Notes under the pieces: model-generated
Told to the model about the DNA's origin: nothing
Databases searched by the model: none
The model's input: only the letters and a program-made list of their open reading frames with translations
Source of the DNA: Meiothermus sp.
GTDB lineage: Bacteria; Deinococcota; Deinococci; Deinococcales; Thermaceae
NCBI RefSeq assembly: GCF_026004055.1
Contig: NZ_BPIJ01000002.1
Location: forward strand, 435,803 to 499,802
Direction: 5' to 3'
DNA: 64,000 nt
Program-made: the position numbers and the translations under genes
Part shown: in pieces, positions 35,775-43,935 of the stretch
Layout: every line of letters starts with the position of its first letter
Position numbering within the stretch: position 1 is the stretch's first letter

Positions 35775-37498
35775 AAAACGCCGAGATTGCCAAGCAGTTC
35801 CAGGAAATGGCCGAGATGCTCTCTTTCCTGGGCGAGAACCCCTTCCGGGTGCGGGCCTACACCCAGGCCGCCCGCACCCTGGCCGACCTCGAGGCCCCCA
35901 TCGAGGCGGTGGCGGCCCAGGGAACCGAAGCCCTGGAGGCCCTCCCCGGCATAGGCCCCGACCTGGCCGCCAAAATTCAGGAATATCTGCACACTGGCGC
36001 TATTGCGGCTCATACCAAGCTGGCCCGCCAGGTGCCCCCGGGGGTGCTAGAGGTACTGCGGGTGCCGGGGGTGGGGCCCAAGACCGCCAGGCTGCTGTGG
36101 GACAGGCTGGGGGTGGACTCGCTGCAAAAACTCCAGGCCGTGCTGGAGTCTAAGCAAGTACTGGGCTTGCCCGGCTTTGGCGAGAAGAAACGCCAGCGCT
36201 TGTTAGAAAATCTGGCCTTGGCCGAGGCTGCTACCCGGCGCCGACCGCTGGGCGCGGTGCTGGGGCAGGCCCGGGCCTTGCTCCTTCAGGTGCGGGCCCA
36301 GCCGGGGGTGGTGCAGGCCGAGATCTGCGGCTCGCTCCGGCGCTACCGCGAGACGGTGGGCGACCTGGATTTTCTGATTGCCACCGAAAAGCCTGCCGAG
36401 GTACTGGCGGCCCTGGTGCGGTTGCCGGGCATTGCCGATGTGGAGGCGGTGGGGGAGAACCGGGCCACGGTCTTTTTGCGGGAAGGCTTGCAGGTGGACT
36501 TCAAGACCGTGCCCCCGGAAGCCTGGGGCAGCGGCTTGCAGTATCTGACCGGCTCCAAGGCCCACAGCATCAAGCTGCGCACCCTGGCCCAAAAGCAGGG
36601 CCTCAAGCTCAACGAGTACGGGGTCTGGCGGGGGGAGGCCCGTGTGGCTGGCGAGGACGAGGCCGGGGTCTACCGGGCCCTGGGCCTGCCCTGGATTCCG
36701 CCCCCTTTGCGGGAGGACAGCGGCGAGATTGAGGCCGCCCAGGCCGGACGGCTGCCCCGGCTGGTGCAGCTCGAGGAGATTCAGGGCGACCTCCAGGTGC
36801 ACTCCCGGTGGTCCGACGGCAAGGCCAGTTTGCTCGAGCTGGCCCAGGCCGCCGGGAAGCTGGGCTATGCGTACCTGGCCGTCACCGACCACTCCCAGAG
36901 CCTCAAGGTAGCCCACGGGGTGCCGCTTCACCGGGTGCAGGCCCGGTTGCGGGAAATCCGCAAGGTCAACGAACAAACCGGTGGCAAGCCCTACCTCTTA
37001 GCCGGAGCCGAGGTGGAAATTCTGCCCGATGGCTCGCTGGACTACCCCGAGGAAGTGCTGCGGGGGCTCGAGGTGGTGCTGGTAGCGGTGCACTCCCACT
37101 TCAATCTGAGCCCGGCCCAGCAAACCCGCCGCCTCTTGCGGGCGCTGGAACACCCCGCAGTGCACATCCTGGCCCACCCCACTGCCCGCCTGCTGGGCCA
37201 GCGCAAGGGCTTGGAGGCCGACTGGGAGAAGGTATTCCAGAAGGCCAAGGCGCTGGGGAAAGCCCTCGAGATCAACGGCCACTACGACCGCATGGACTTG
37301 CCCGACACCCTGGCCCGGCAGGCTGGGGGCCTGGGCCTGCTTTTTTCTCTTTCCACCGATACCCACCAGCTCGACCACCTGCGCTTCATGGAGCTGGCCG
37401 TGGGTACCGCCCAACGGGCCTGGCTGGGGCCCCAGCAGATTCTCAACACCCGCTCCCTGGCGGCCCTGCTGGAATGGCTCCGGGCCGTGCGGGGGTAA
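35771..37498 (+). CDS. polX: DNA polymerase X with C-terminal PHP nuclease domain
   Basis: This is a repair polymerase with 3'-5' exonuclease activity. It has 575 residues. The N-terminal 8-kDa-like and helix-hairpin-helix regions contain LPGIGPDLAAKIQEYL and VPGVGPKTARLLWDRLG. The Pol beta-type palm has CGSLRRYRETVGDLDFLI (GS and metal-binding Asp pair, about 184-200) and LQVDFKTVPPEAWGSGLQYL. The PHP domain from about residue 340 has LQVHSRWSDGKASLLEL, AVTDHSQSLKVAHG, AGAEVEILPDG, HSHFNLSP and STDTHQLDHL, whose His/Asp/Glu residues bind metals. The same architecture and length are known from Thermus. It fills gaps and repairs bases in DNA. Confidence 0.93.
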   Translation: MKNAEIAKQFQEMAEMLSFLGENPFRVRAYTQAARTLADLEAPIEAVAAQGTEALEALPGIGPDLAAKIQEYLHTGAIAAHTKLARQVPPGVLEVLRVPGVGPKTARLLWDRLGVDSLQKLQAVLESKQVLGLPGFGEKKRQRLLENLALAEAATRRRPLGAVLGQARALLLQVRAQPGVVQAEICGSLRRYRETVGDLDFLIATEKPAEVLAALVRLPGIADVEAVGENRATVFLREGLQVDFKTVPPEAWGSGLQYLTGSKAHSIKLRTLAQKQGLKLNEYGVWRGEARVAGEDEAGVYRALGLPWIPPPLREDSGEIEAAQAGRLPRLVQLEEIQGDLQVHSRWSDGKASLLELAQAAGKLGYAYLAVTDHSQSLKVAHGVPLHRVQARLREIRKVNEQTGGKPYLLAGAEVEILPDGSLDYPEEVLRGLEVVLVAVHSHFNLSPAQQTRRLLRALEHPAVHILAHPTARLLGQRKGLEADWEKVFQKAKALGKALEINGHYDRMDLPDTLARQAGGLGLLFSLSTDTHQLDHLRFMELAVGTAQRAWLGPQQILNTRSLAALLEWLRAVRG

Positions 37499-37542
37499 TG
37501 GGCCGGTAACGCCGAAGGCCCAGGCTGGAGTGGGAGGAAGGC

Positions 37543-38511
37543 ATGGTTTCCCTTTGCCTGACCGGCGACCTGATGCTGGGCCGCCTGGTGAACGAGGCCC
37601 TCTTGCGCTACGGGGCGTCCTATCCCTTTGGCAATGTGCTGGCGGTGTTTCACCAGGCCCACCTGCGGGTGGTGAACCTCGAGTGCGTCATCTCTGACCG
37701 GGGCCGGCCCTTTAGTCGCTGGGAAAAGGTCTTTCACTTCCGCGCCCATCCCCGCGCCCTCGAGGCGCTCAAGTTGGCCCGCATAGACTGCGTGGTGCTG
37801 GCCAACAACCACGTGCTGGACTACGAAGAGGAGGCCTTCTTGCAGATGCTGGAGCTGCTCGAGGAAGCTCAGATCTCCTATGTGGGGGCCGGGCGCAACC
37901 TGGCCGAGGCCCGCCGCCCGGTGCTCCTATCCGCAGGGGCCTGCAAGGTGGGGGTGGTGGCCTTTACCGACAACGAGCCGGGCTGGAAAGCGGGCCCCCA
38001 CACTCCCGGCATCCACTACCTGCCGGTAGCCCCAGAATCGCTCTCGGTGCTGCGCGAACAGATCAGCCAGGCCCGGGCCCAGGGGGCCGACTGGGTGGTG
38101 GTCTCGGCCCACTGGGGGCCCAACATGCGTCTCTACCCCCCGCCCCACTTTCGCGCTTTTGCCCATGCGCTCATAGAAGCCGGAGCCGACGTGTTCCACG
38201 GGCATAGCGCCCATGTGTTCCAGGGCCTCGAGGTCTACCGGGGCAGGCCCATCCTCTACGACTGCGGCGAGTTCGTGGACGACTATGCGGTAGACCCAGT
38301 GCTGCGCAACGACTGGGGCCTGTTGTACCGGGTTGGGCTCGACAAACACCTTCGGGAAGTGGAGCTGATACCCCTCTTCATCGAAAACTGCCAGGTCAAC
38401 CTGGCTACGGGCCCCACCTGGGAGGCCATCGCAAAACGGGTGCAGAGGCTCTCGGCAGAACTGGATACCCCCGTTTTGCGCGAGGGGGAGCGGCTCTGGG
38501 TGGTTTGTTGA
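37543..38511 (+). CDS. CapA-family metallophosphatase-like protein
   Basis: It has 322 residues with the PGA_cap fold. The N-terminus VSLCLTGDLMLGRLVNEALL (GD metal motif), VVNLECVISDRG, CVVLANNHVLDYEEEA (NNH motif), VVSAHWGPNMRL and VFHGHSAHVFQGLEVYRG are the standard metallophosphatase-like blocks. There is no signal peptide, whereas many poly-gamma-glutamate CapA proteins are membrane-anchored, so capsule synthesis is unlikely and the substrate is unknown. GGGAGGAAG precedes the ATG. It lies 44 bases after polX and 11 bases before the P-type ATPase gene. Confidence 0.85.
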   Translation: MVSLCLTGDLMLGRLVNEALLRYGASYPFGNVLAVFHQAHLRVVNLECVISDRGRPFSRWEKVFHFRAHPRALEALKLARIDCVVLANNHVLDYEEEAFLQMLELLEEAQISYVGAGRNLAEARRPVLLSAGACKVGVVAFTDNEPGWKAGPHTPGIHYLPVAPESLSVLREQISQARAQGADWVVVSAHWGPNMRLYPPPHFRAFAHALIEAGADVFHGHSAHVFQGLEVYRGRPILYDCGEFVDDYAVDPVLRNDWGLLYRVGLDKHLREVELIPLFIENCQVNLATGPTWEAIAKRVQRLSAELDTPVLREGERLWVVC

Positions 38512-38522
38512 AGGAGATAACC

Positions 38523-41087
38523 ATGGATCCACATGTGCGCCTTCCGTCAGCCTCAGTTCCTTACTGGGCAGAGGAGATACGGACGCTTTGGATCCGGCTG
38601 GACAGCCAGCCAGCAGGGCTCGACCCTACCGAAGCCCGCCGCCGTTTGCAACAGGGGGGCCCCAACACCCTGCAAACCCGGCGGCGCACCACGGCCCTGG
38701 CGGTTTTGCTGGCCCAGTTCAAAAGCCCCCTGGTGCTGATGCTAGTTTTTGCAGCCTCTGTCTCGGCGCTGGTGCAGGAGTGGGTCGATGCCTTCATTGT
38801 GCTCCTGATTGTGCTGGGTAGTGCCCTGCTCTCCTTTGTGCAGGAGTACAGCGCCAGTCGGGCGGTGGAGAAGCTCCTGGCCAGAGTCCAGGTTCGGGTT
38901 TCGGTGCTGCGCGGGGGCCAGACCCAGCAAATTCCCGCCGAGGAGGTGGTGCCTGGCGATGTGGTGCTGCTTTCGGCGGGCAACCTGATTCCCGCCGATG
39001 GCCGGGTGCTGGAGGCCAAAGACTTCTTCGTCAGCCAGGCGGCCCTCACCGGAGAGACCTTTCCGGTGGAGAAGCGCCCCGGAGTGGTGCCACCGCAAGC
39101 CAGCCTGAGCGAGCGCACCAACTGCGTTTTTATGGGCACCAGCGTGCGTAGCGGTACGGCCAGCGTGCTGGTGGTCGAGACCGGGGTCAACACCGCGTTT
39201 GGGCAGGTTGCCGATCGGCTCGCCCTGCGCCCCCCCGAGACCGACTTCGAGCGGGGCATCCGGCAGTTTGGCTTTTTGCTGACCCAGGTGATGTTGCTGA
39301 TGGTGCTATTGGTGTTTACAGTCAATGTATTTGGCGAAAAGCCCCCCGTAGACTCGCTGCTTTTTGCCATTGCGCTGGCGGTAGGCCTGACTCCCGAGTT
39401 GCTGCCGGCCATCGTGGGGGTGAACCTGGCCAAGGGGGCCCAGCGCATGGCCCACCACGGGGTGATTGTGCGCCGCCTGAGCGCCATCGAGAACCTGGGC
39501 AGCATGGATGTGCTCTGCACCGACAAAACCGGTACCCTGACCGAAGGGGTGGTTCAGTTGGACGGTGCGCTGGACGCCAGGGGCCAGCCCTCTCCCCAAG
39601 CCCTGCGCCATGCCTTCTGGAACGCTTATTTCCAGACCGGGCTCGCCAACCCGCTCGACCAGGCCATCGTGGAGGCCGCCTCCCAGGCGGGCCTGGACGC
39701 ATCTGATGTGCAAAAAGTGGACGAGATTCCCTACGACTTCAGCCGCAAGCGCCTGAGTGTGGTGGTGGAGCAGGCCGGGGCGCGGCTTCTGGTGACCAAA
39801 GGGGCCCTGGAGCCACTCCTCGAGGTCTGCACCGACCTCCAGGACGAGGGCCCGGCCCGGCCTCTGGACGACGCCGACCTCGAGCGCCTCGAGGCGCTCT
39901 ACAGCCATTACAGCGAGCAGGGCTACCGGGTGCTGGGGTTGGCCTATAAGCCGGTCTCTACCCAGCAGGCGGTCTTCACCCGCGACGACGAACAGGGCCT
40001 TACCTTCCTGGGGTTCTTGCTGTTCTTCGACCCCCCCAAGGCCGGTGTGCAGGACACCCTGGCCCATCTGGCCCGCCTGGGCGTGGATCTCAAGATCATC
40101 ACCGGGGACAACCGCAAGGTAGCGGCCCACCTGGCCGTGCAGGTGGGGATGGAGGTGCGGGGGCTGCTCACCGGGCGGGAACTCGCCACCCTCCCCGATG
40201 AAGCCCTATGGCACCAGGCCGAGCGTTGCAACCTGTTTGTGGAGGTGGATCCCAGCCAGAAGGAACGCCTGATTCTGGCCCTGCAAAAGACTGGGCACGT
40301 GGTGGGCTACATGGGTGATGGCATCAACGATGCCCCGGCCCTGCACACTGCCGATGTGGGCATCTCGGTGGATCAGGCGGTAGATGTGGCCAAGGAAGCC
40401 GCCGACCTGGTGCTGCTCGAGTCCGACCTAGATGTTCTGCGTGAAGGCATCGAGGAAGGGCGCAGAACCTTCGCCAACACCCTCAAATACATCTTCACCA
40501 CCACCAGCGCCAACTTCGGCAACATGTTCAGTATGGCCGGTGCCTCGGCTTTTTTGCCCTTCTTGCCACTCTTGGCCAAACAAATCCTGCTCAACAACTT
40601 TCTTTCCGACCTGCCGGCGGTGGGGCTTGCCACCGATAACGTAGACCGCGAATGGCTGGAAAAACCCCACCGCCTGGAGATGCGCTTCATCCGCAATTTT
40701 ATGGTGGTGTTTGGCCTGATCAGCTCGGTCTTCGACTATCTGACCTTCGGCTTGCTGCTATGGGTTTTTCGTGCGAGTCCCGAGCAGTTTCGCACCGGCT
40801 GGTTCATGGAATCGTTGCTCACCGAGCTGCTGGTGGCGCTGGTGGTGCGCACCCGCCGTCCCTTCTTCCAGAGCCGACCCGGCCGCCTGTTGCTCTGGTC
40901 CACCCTGCTGCTGACCGTGCTGGCCGTGCTGATTCCCTATCTCCCTTTTAGCGATGCTTTTGGTTTCGTACCCTTGCCCTACCCCCTACTGCTGGGGCTC
41001 CTGGGCCTAACCTTGCTCTACGTCTTGCTGGTGGAGTGGGTCAAGGGCGTTTTCTACCACGGCCAGAAGTTAGCCGAGATAATGTAG
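38523..41087 (+). CDS. mgtA: Magnesium-translocating P-type ATPase (MgtA/MgtB type)
   Basis: It has 854 residues from ATG 38523 with the Shine-Dalgarno sequence AAGGAGATAACC; a TTG six codons upstream is less likely. P-type motifs are TGETFPVEKRPG (actuator), VLCTDKTGTLTEG (phosphorylated Asp near 332), FDPPKAGVQDTL, KIITGDNRKVAAHL and YMGDGINDAPALHTADVGIS. The type IIIB/MgtA subfamily is indicated by the PxLLxxFxSPLVLML-like first pair (LLAQFKSPLVLML), GLTPELLPAIVG in segment 4, and the NFGNMFSMAGASAFLPFLPL and NNFLSDLPAVGLATDNVD blocks. It should import Mg2+. No Mg-sensing leader is evident, because it lies within the coupled operon. Confidence 0.93.
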   Translation: MDPHVRLPSASVPYWAEEIRTLWIRLDSQPAGLDPTEARRRLQQGGPNTLQTRRRTTALAVLLAQFKSPLVLMLVFAASVSALVQEWVDAFIVLLIVLGSALLSFVQEYSASRAVEKLLARVQVRVSVLRGGQTQQIPAEEVVPGDVVLLSAGNLIPADGRVLEAKDFFVSQAALTGETFPVEKRPGVVPPQASLSERTNCVFMGTSVRSGTASVLVVETGVNTAFGQVADRLALRPPETDFERGIRQFGFLLTQVMLLMVLLVFTVNVFGEKPPVDSLLFAIALAVGLTPELLPAIVGVNLAKGAQRMAHHGVIVRRLSAIENLGSMDVLCTDKTGTLTEGVVQLDGALDARGQPSPQALRHAFWNAYFQTGLANPLDQAIVEAASQAGLDASDVQKVDEIPYDFSRKRLSVVVEQAGARLLVTKGALEPLLEVCTDLQDEGPARPLDDADLERLEALYSHYSEQGYRVLGLAYKPVSTQQAVFTRDDEQGLTFLGFLLFFDPPKAGVQDTLAHLARLGVDLKIITGDNRKVAAHLAVQVGMEVRGLLTGRELATLPDEALWHQAERCNLFVEVDPSQKERLILALQKTGHVVGYMGDGINDAPALHTADVGISVDQAVDVAKEAADLVLLESDLDVLREGIEEGRRTFANTLKYIFTTTSANFGNMFSMAGASAFLPFLPLLAKQILLNNFLSDLPAVGLATDNVDREWLEKPHRLEMRFIRNFMVVFGLISSVFDYLTFGLLLWVFRASPEQFRTGWFMESLLTELLVALVVRTRRPFFQSRPGRLLLWSTLLLTVLAVLIPYLPFSDAFGFVPLPYPLLLGLLGLTLLYVLLVEWVKGVFYHGQKLAEIM

Positions 41088-41114
41088 TACCTGTCGTTTG
41101 GAGCGCATTCAGGA

Positions 41115-41718
41115 ATTAGAGCACTCTTCAAAAATATCGAGCCATCAGGGACTAAGTGGTCTGGTAACTAAATTTCCGAAGTTTTGTACCGCACACCGAA
41201 TACATCGTTGTAGAGATTCCATCCCACTTCGGCCCCCGAGATGGCCTAAAAACACCCTCCCTACGCGGTAGGGAGGGTGGGGGAGGGTATCAGGCAAGGC
41301 CCCCAATCCGCTGCCAGGTCAGCCACCCCACCTGGCCTCCCCTACGCAGTAGGGGAGGGAAGGGGCGAAGCGGGGTGGGGTGCTTTTTGCATGACCGTAC
41401 AGGCAAGACACCGAAGGCCCAGGTTTACGAGACACGGCGCGTTCTGAAGGCTAAACCCCATACTGCGTATTTTGTTACCAGAGCACTAAGAATCTTTTTT
41501 TCTGGACAGAACAGTAGCCGCCGGGAAACTCGAAACCCAAGCACCCGTGGCCCACGCCCCAGTGCGTAACATGCGTCTGCCAGGGAATGGCTTATGCCAT
41601 AGCCACAACGTGGCTAACCTGGCCCAGGCGCAACGCAGACAAGCGTGCCTCACCGAGGTGAGGCACGTCTGCTTGTCCCTTCTCGTTTTGGTGGGCGGCC
41701 AGGTCTGTGAAGGGCGCT
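41115..41718. mobile_element. Element A, second copy (inverted), interrupted by element B
   Basis: The sequence is the reverse complement of 4405-4675. Left end TTAGAGCACTCTTCA (41115-41129), right end TGTGAAGGGCGCT (41706-41718). The hairpin GTGCCTCACC-GA-GGTGAGGCAC (41645-41666) is conserved. Element B (41156-41486) sits at the TAA preceding GAATC, exactly where the 4.6 kb copy is empty. The interval from the ATPase stop (41087) to 41832 contains no gene. Confidence 0.8.
41156..41486. mobile_element. Element B copy (331 bp) inserted in element A
   Basis: The ends are GTGGTCTGGTAAC (41156-41168) and GTTACCAGAGCAC (41474-41486, one mismatch), flanked on both sides by TAA (41153-41155, 41487-41489). 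The interior matches B2 at 25623-25960. Confidence 0.85.
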
Positions 41719-41832
41719 TTGATTTTTGGGTAAAAATAGCGCACTTTTCGCATTCCCTACCAGTACACCTCACCGCAAACCAGCACGGCAAAGCAGGGTA
41801 TTCGAGGGAGGCCGCCCTGGCATCAGGACGGC

Positions 41833-42372
41833 CTAGCGGTCTTTGACCTCCCTGAACCGCTCGATGCAGGCCTGCACCTCGGCCACTGCACCGGCTTTGT
41901 CCTTCCAACCCGCCACCTTGACCCACTTGCCTTTGTGAGCCTCCAGAGCCTTATAGGTCTCGAAGAAGTTCTGGATTTCCTGTTTGTGGGCGGTGGGTAG
42001 GTCGCCGAGGTCTTGAATGTGGTCGAAGCGCGGGTCTTCGGCCACCACCCCGATAATCTTGGCGTCGCCGCCCTTTTCGTCCTGCATGTCCACCATGCCA
42101 ATAATCCGCACATCCACCACCACCCCCGGCAATAGCGGGTAGGTGGAGAGGATGATGCCGTCCAGGGGGTCGCCGTCCTCGGCCAGGGTGGAGGGGATGA
42201 AGCCATAGTCGCCGGGATAGAACTGGGCCGTGGGGAGCACCCGGTCGAGCTTGACGGCCTCGAGGTCGGGGTCGTACTCGTACTTGTTGGAAGAGCCGCG
42301 CGGCACTTCGATCACCATATGGACAATTTCGGGGGCTTTTTTGCCAACCGGCAGGTTCTTGAGGTTCGCCAT
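41833..42372 (-). CDS. ppa: Inorganic pyrophosphatase (family I)
   Basis: It hydrolyses pyrophosphate to orthophosphate, pulling biosynthetic reactions forward. It has 179 residues, the usual size. Active-site blocks are VIEVPRGSSNKYEYD, FYPGDYGFIPSTLAEDGDPLDGI interrupted only by conserved spacing (the DGDPLD signature binds Mg), and DEKGGDAKIIGVVAEDPRF. The C-terminus includes FFETYKALEAHKGKWVKVAG. Element A ends about 115 bases downstream of its stop. It is divergent from the TetR gene. Confidence 0.95.
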   Translation of the reverse strand: MANLKNLPVGKKAPEIVHMVIEVPRGSSNKYEYDPDLEAVKLDRVLPTAQFYPGDYGFIPSTLAEDGDPLDGIILSTYPLLPGVVVDVRIIGMVDMQDEKGGDAKIIGVVAEDPRFDHIQDLGDLPTAHKQEIQNFFETYKALEAHKGKWVKVAGWKDKAGAVAEVQACIERFREVKDR

Positions 42373-42440
42373 AGCGCCCCTATTCTGACATCCTCCCGCC
42401 TAAGCGGCAAAGGCTCGGCGCAAAGAACGATGCGCAAAGG

Positions 42441-42489
42441 TTGCACGGCTTGGACAAAAGCCTTAGCATGGATGTAAGTATGTACTTAC
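42441..42489 (+). promoter_or_regulatory. TetR-gene promoter with overlapping palindromic operator
   Basis: TTGCAC (42441-42446), 17 bases, TAGCAT (42464-42469). The near-perfect palindrome GTAAGTATGTACTTAC (42474-42489, 7-base arms around TG) covers the likely transcription start and the ATG. This suggests autoregulation by the TetR protein it precedes. Confidence 0.7.
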
Positions 42490-43073
42490 TTGCAGCCTTC
42501 GACGAAAGGGACTCCACCCGAACCGCCCTGATGCGCTCGGGGCTGGAACTCCTGGCCGAGAAGGGCTACAAAGGCGCCACCACCCGCGAAATCGCGGCCA
42601 GGGCGGGGGTCTCCGAGGTCACGCTGTTTCGGCACTTTGGCAACAAAGAAGCGCTCTTGCAAGAAGCCGTACAGAAGCTCCACCCTCCGGTGGAGCGGGT
42701 ACTGCCCCGGCCTACGGGCAGCCTCGAGGCCGACCTGCTTTTTCTGACCGAACACTACGTCCAGATGCTCGAGGCCAACCAAGGCCTCTTGGTGCGGCTC
42801 TTGCCCGAGCTGGCCCGCCACCCGGAGTTGCGCGGCCCGGCGGGGCCTGCGGGCTTCAACCGGGCCATCTCCAGCGTGTTGGAGTACCTCGGCGGGTTGC
42901 AAAAAGCAGGCTTGCTGCGCTCGGATGAATCTCCTTTTCAGGCCGCCATCGCTCTTTTGGGCCCGCTTTTTGCCCGGGGGCTGCTGCTCGGGGCGATGGG
43001 GATTCATCCCCCGTTCGATTTGCAGGCCCACGTGCGGGGTTTTCTAGAGGGGAGGCAACGTGGTCAGCGTTGA
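42480..43073 (+). CDS. TetR-family transcriptional regulator
   Basis: It has 197 residues from ATG 42480, the start nearest the operator; upstream ATG and TTG codons would place the palindrome inside the gene. The N-terminal helix-turn-helix is standard: GLELLAEKGYKGATTREIAA, RAGVSEVTLFRHFGNKEALL. The C-terminal ligand-binding part (about 75-195) is all helical (LLFLTEHYVQMLEANQGLLV). It heads an operon with an ABC exporter, a barrel-like protein and a LolA-like protein, and likely represses it. Start-codon choice is uncertain by a few residues. Confidence 0.87.
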   Translation: MYLLAAFDERDSTRTALMRSGLELLAEKGYKGATTREIAARAGVSEVTLFRHFGNKEALLQEAVQKLHPPVERVLPRPTGSLEADLLFLTEHYVQMLEANQGLLVRLLPELARHPELRGPAGPAGFNRAISSVLEYLGGLQKAGLLRSDESPFQAAIALLGPLFARGLLLGAMGIHPPFDLQAHVRGFLEGRQRGQR

Positions 43074-43935
43074 GCAGGTCTCGAGGCGGTTTGGCCAGCT
43101 ACTGGCCCTGGACAAGGTGAGCTTGCAGGTTCGCCCCGGTGAGGTGTTCGGCCTCTTGGGGCCCAACGGTTCGGGCAAAACCACCCTCATCCGCATTCTG
43201 AGCGGGGTGTTGCTGCCCAGTGCAGGGGGGGCCCAGGTAGCGGGGTTGGACGTGCGCCGCCAGCCCGAGCAGGTCAAGGCAGCCATCGGCTACGCCACCC
43301 AGGAGGCCAGCGTCTACCGCGACCTCACGGTGCGCGAAAACCTGGAATTCCGCGCCCGGCTCTATCTGGAAACCCGCAACGTGCCCCAGGCCGTCGAAGA
43401 AACCATCCAGCGCTTTGGCTTGCAGGACTTTGCCCACCAACTCGCCGGGGCCCTCTCGGGAGGTTGGCGGCAACGGCTGGCCATCGCCCAGGCCGTGGTA
43501 CACCGGCCCCAGGTGGTGTTTCTGGACGAGCCCACCACCGGCCTCGACCCGGTCTCGCGCCGCACCATCTGGGACTTGATCCATCAGGAAGCCGCCCGCG
43601 GCGCGGTGGTGCTGGTCACCACCCATTACATGGACGAGGCCGAGCGCTGCCACCGGCTGGCGCTGCTCTTTGGCGGCCAGGTGATTGCCCAGGGAACCCC
43701 CCTCGAGCTGGTGCAGCAGGCCTTGCAACAGGCCCGGGTAGCCTACTGCGAGACCCCCTTGCCGCTGGAGCAGCTCCGCGCCCTGCCCGGCGTGCTGGAC
43801 GGCTGGCCCAGCGGCAATGGGGTGCGGCTAATCCTGGAACAAAAGGCCCACCCCAACCTCCCCCTCCAGACCGTGCACCCCAACCTGGAAGATGTCTTCA
43901 TCATCCTGACCCGCTCCAAGGGAGGTACCGCGTGA
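43060..43935 (+). CDS. ABC exporter ATPase (DrrA/CcmA type)
   Basis: It has 291 residues and a GTG start overlapping the tetR stop by 14 bases, with GGGGAGG upstream. Walker A GPNGSGKTT is at about 34-42, the signature is ALSGGWRQRLAIAQ, and Walker B is VVFLDEPTTGLDPVSRR; the H-loop is LVTTHYMDEAERC. The C-terminal extension with LEDVFIILTRSKGG is typical of DrrA-like ATPases, which pair with ABC-2 permeases. It energises the permease encoded by the next gene, to which it is linked by a GTGA overlap. Confidence 0.93.
   Translation: MVSVEQVSRRFGQLLALDKVSLQVRPGEVFGLLGPNGSGKTTLIRILSGVLLPSAGGAQVAGLDVRRQPEQVKAAIGYATQEASVYRDLTVRENLEFRARLYLETRNVPQAVEETIQRFGLQDFAHQLAGALSGGWRQRLAIAQAVVHRPQVVFLDEPTTGLDPVSRRTIWDLIHQEAARGAVVLVTTHYMDEAERCHRLALLFGGQVIAQGTPLELVQQALQQARVAYCETPLPLEQLRALPGVLDGWPSGNGVRLILEQKAHPNLPLQTVHPNLEDVFIILTRSKGGTA

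Noticed and set aside
37543-38511. Capsule (poly-gamma-glutamate) synthesis gene
   Set aside because: The fold is CapA-like but there are no capB/capC genes and no signal peptide, so only the phosphatase-like family is called.
43464-43931. Long frame preceding the ABC permease
   Set aside because: It is a shadow of the ATPase gene. GTG 43932 with the GTGA overlap is the real start.
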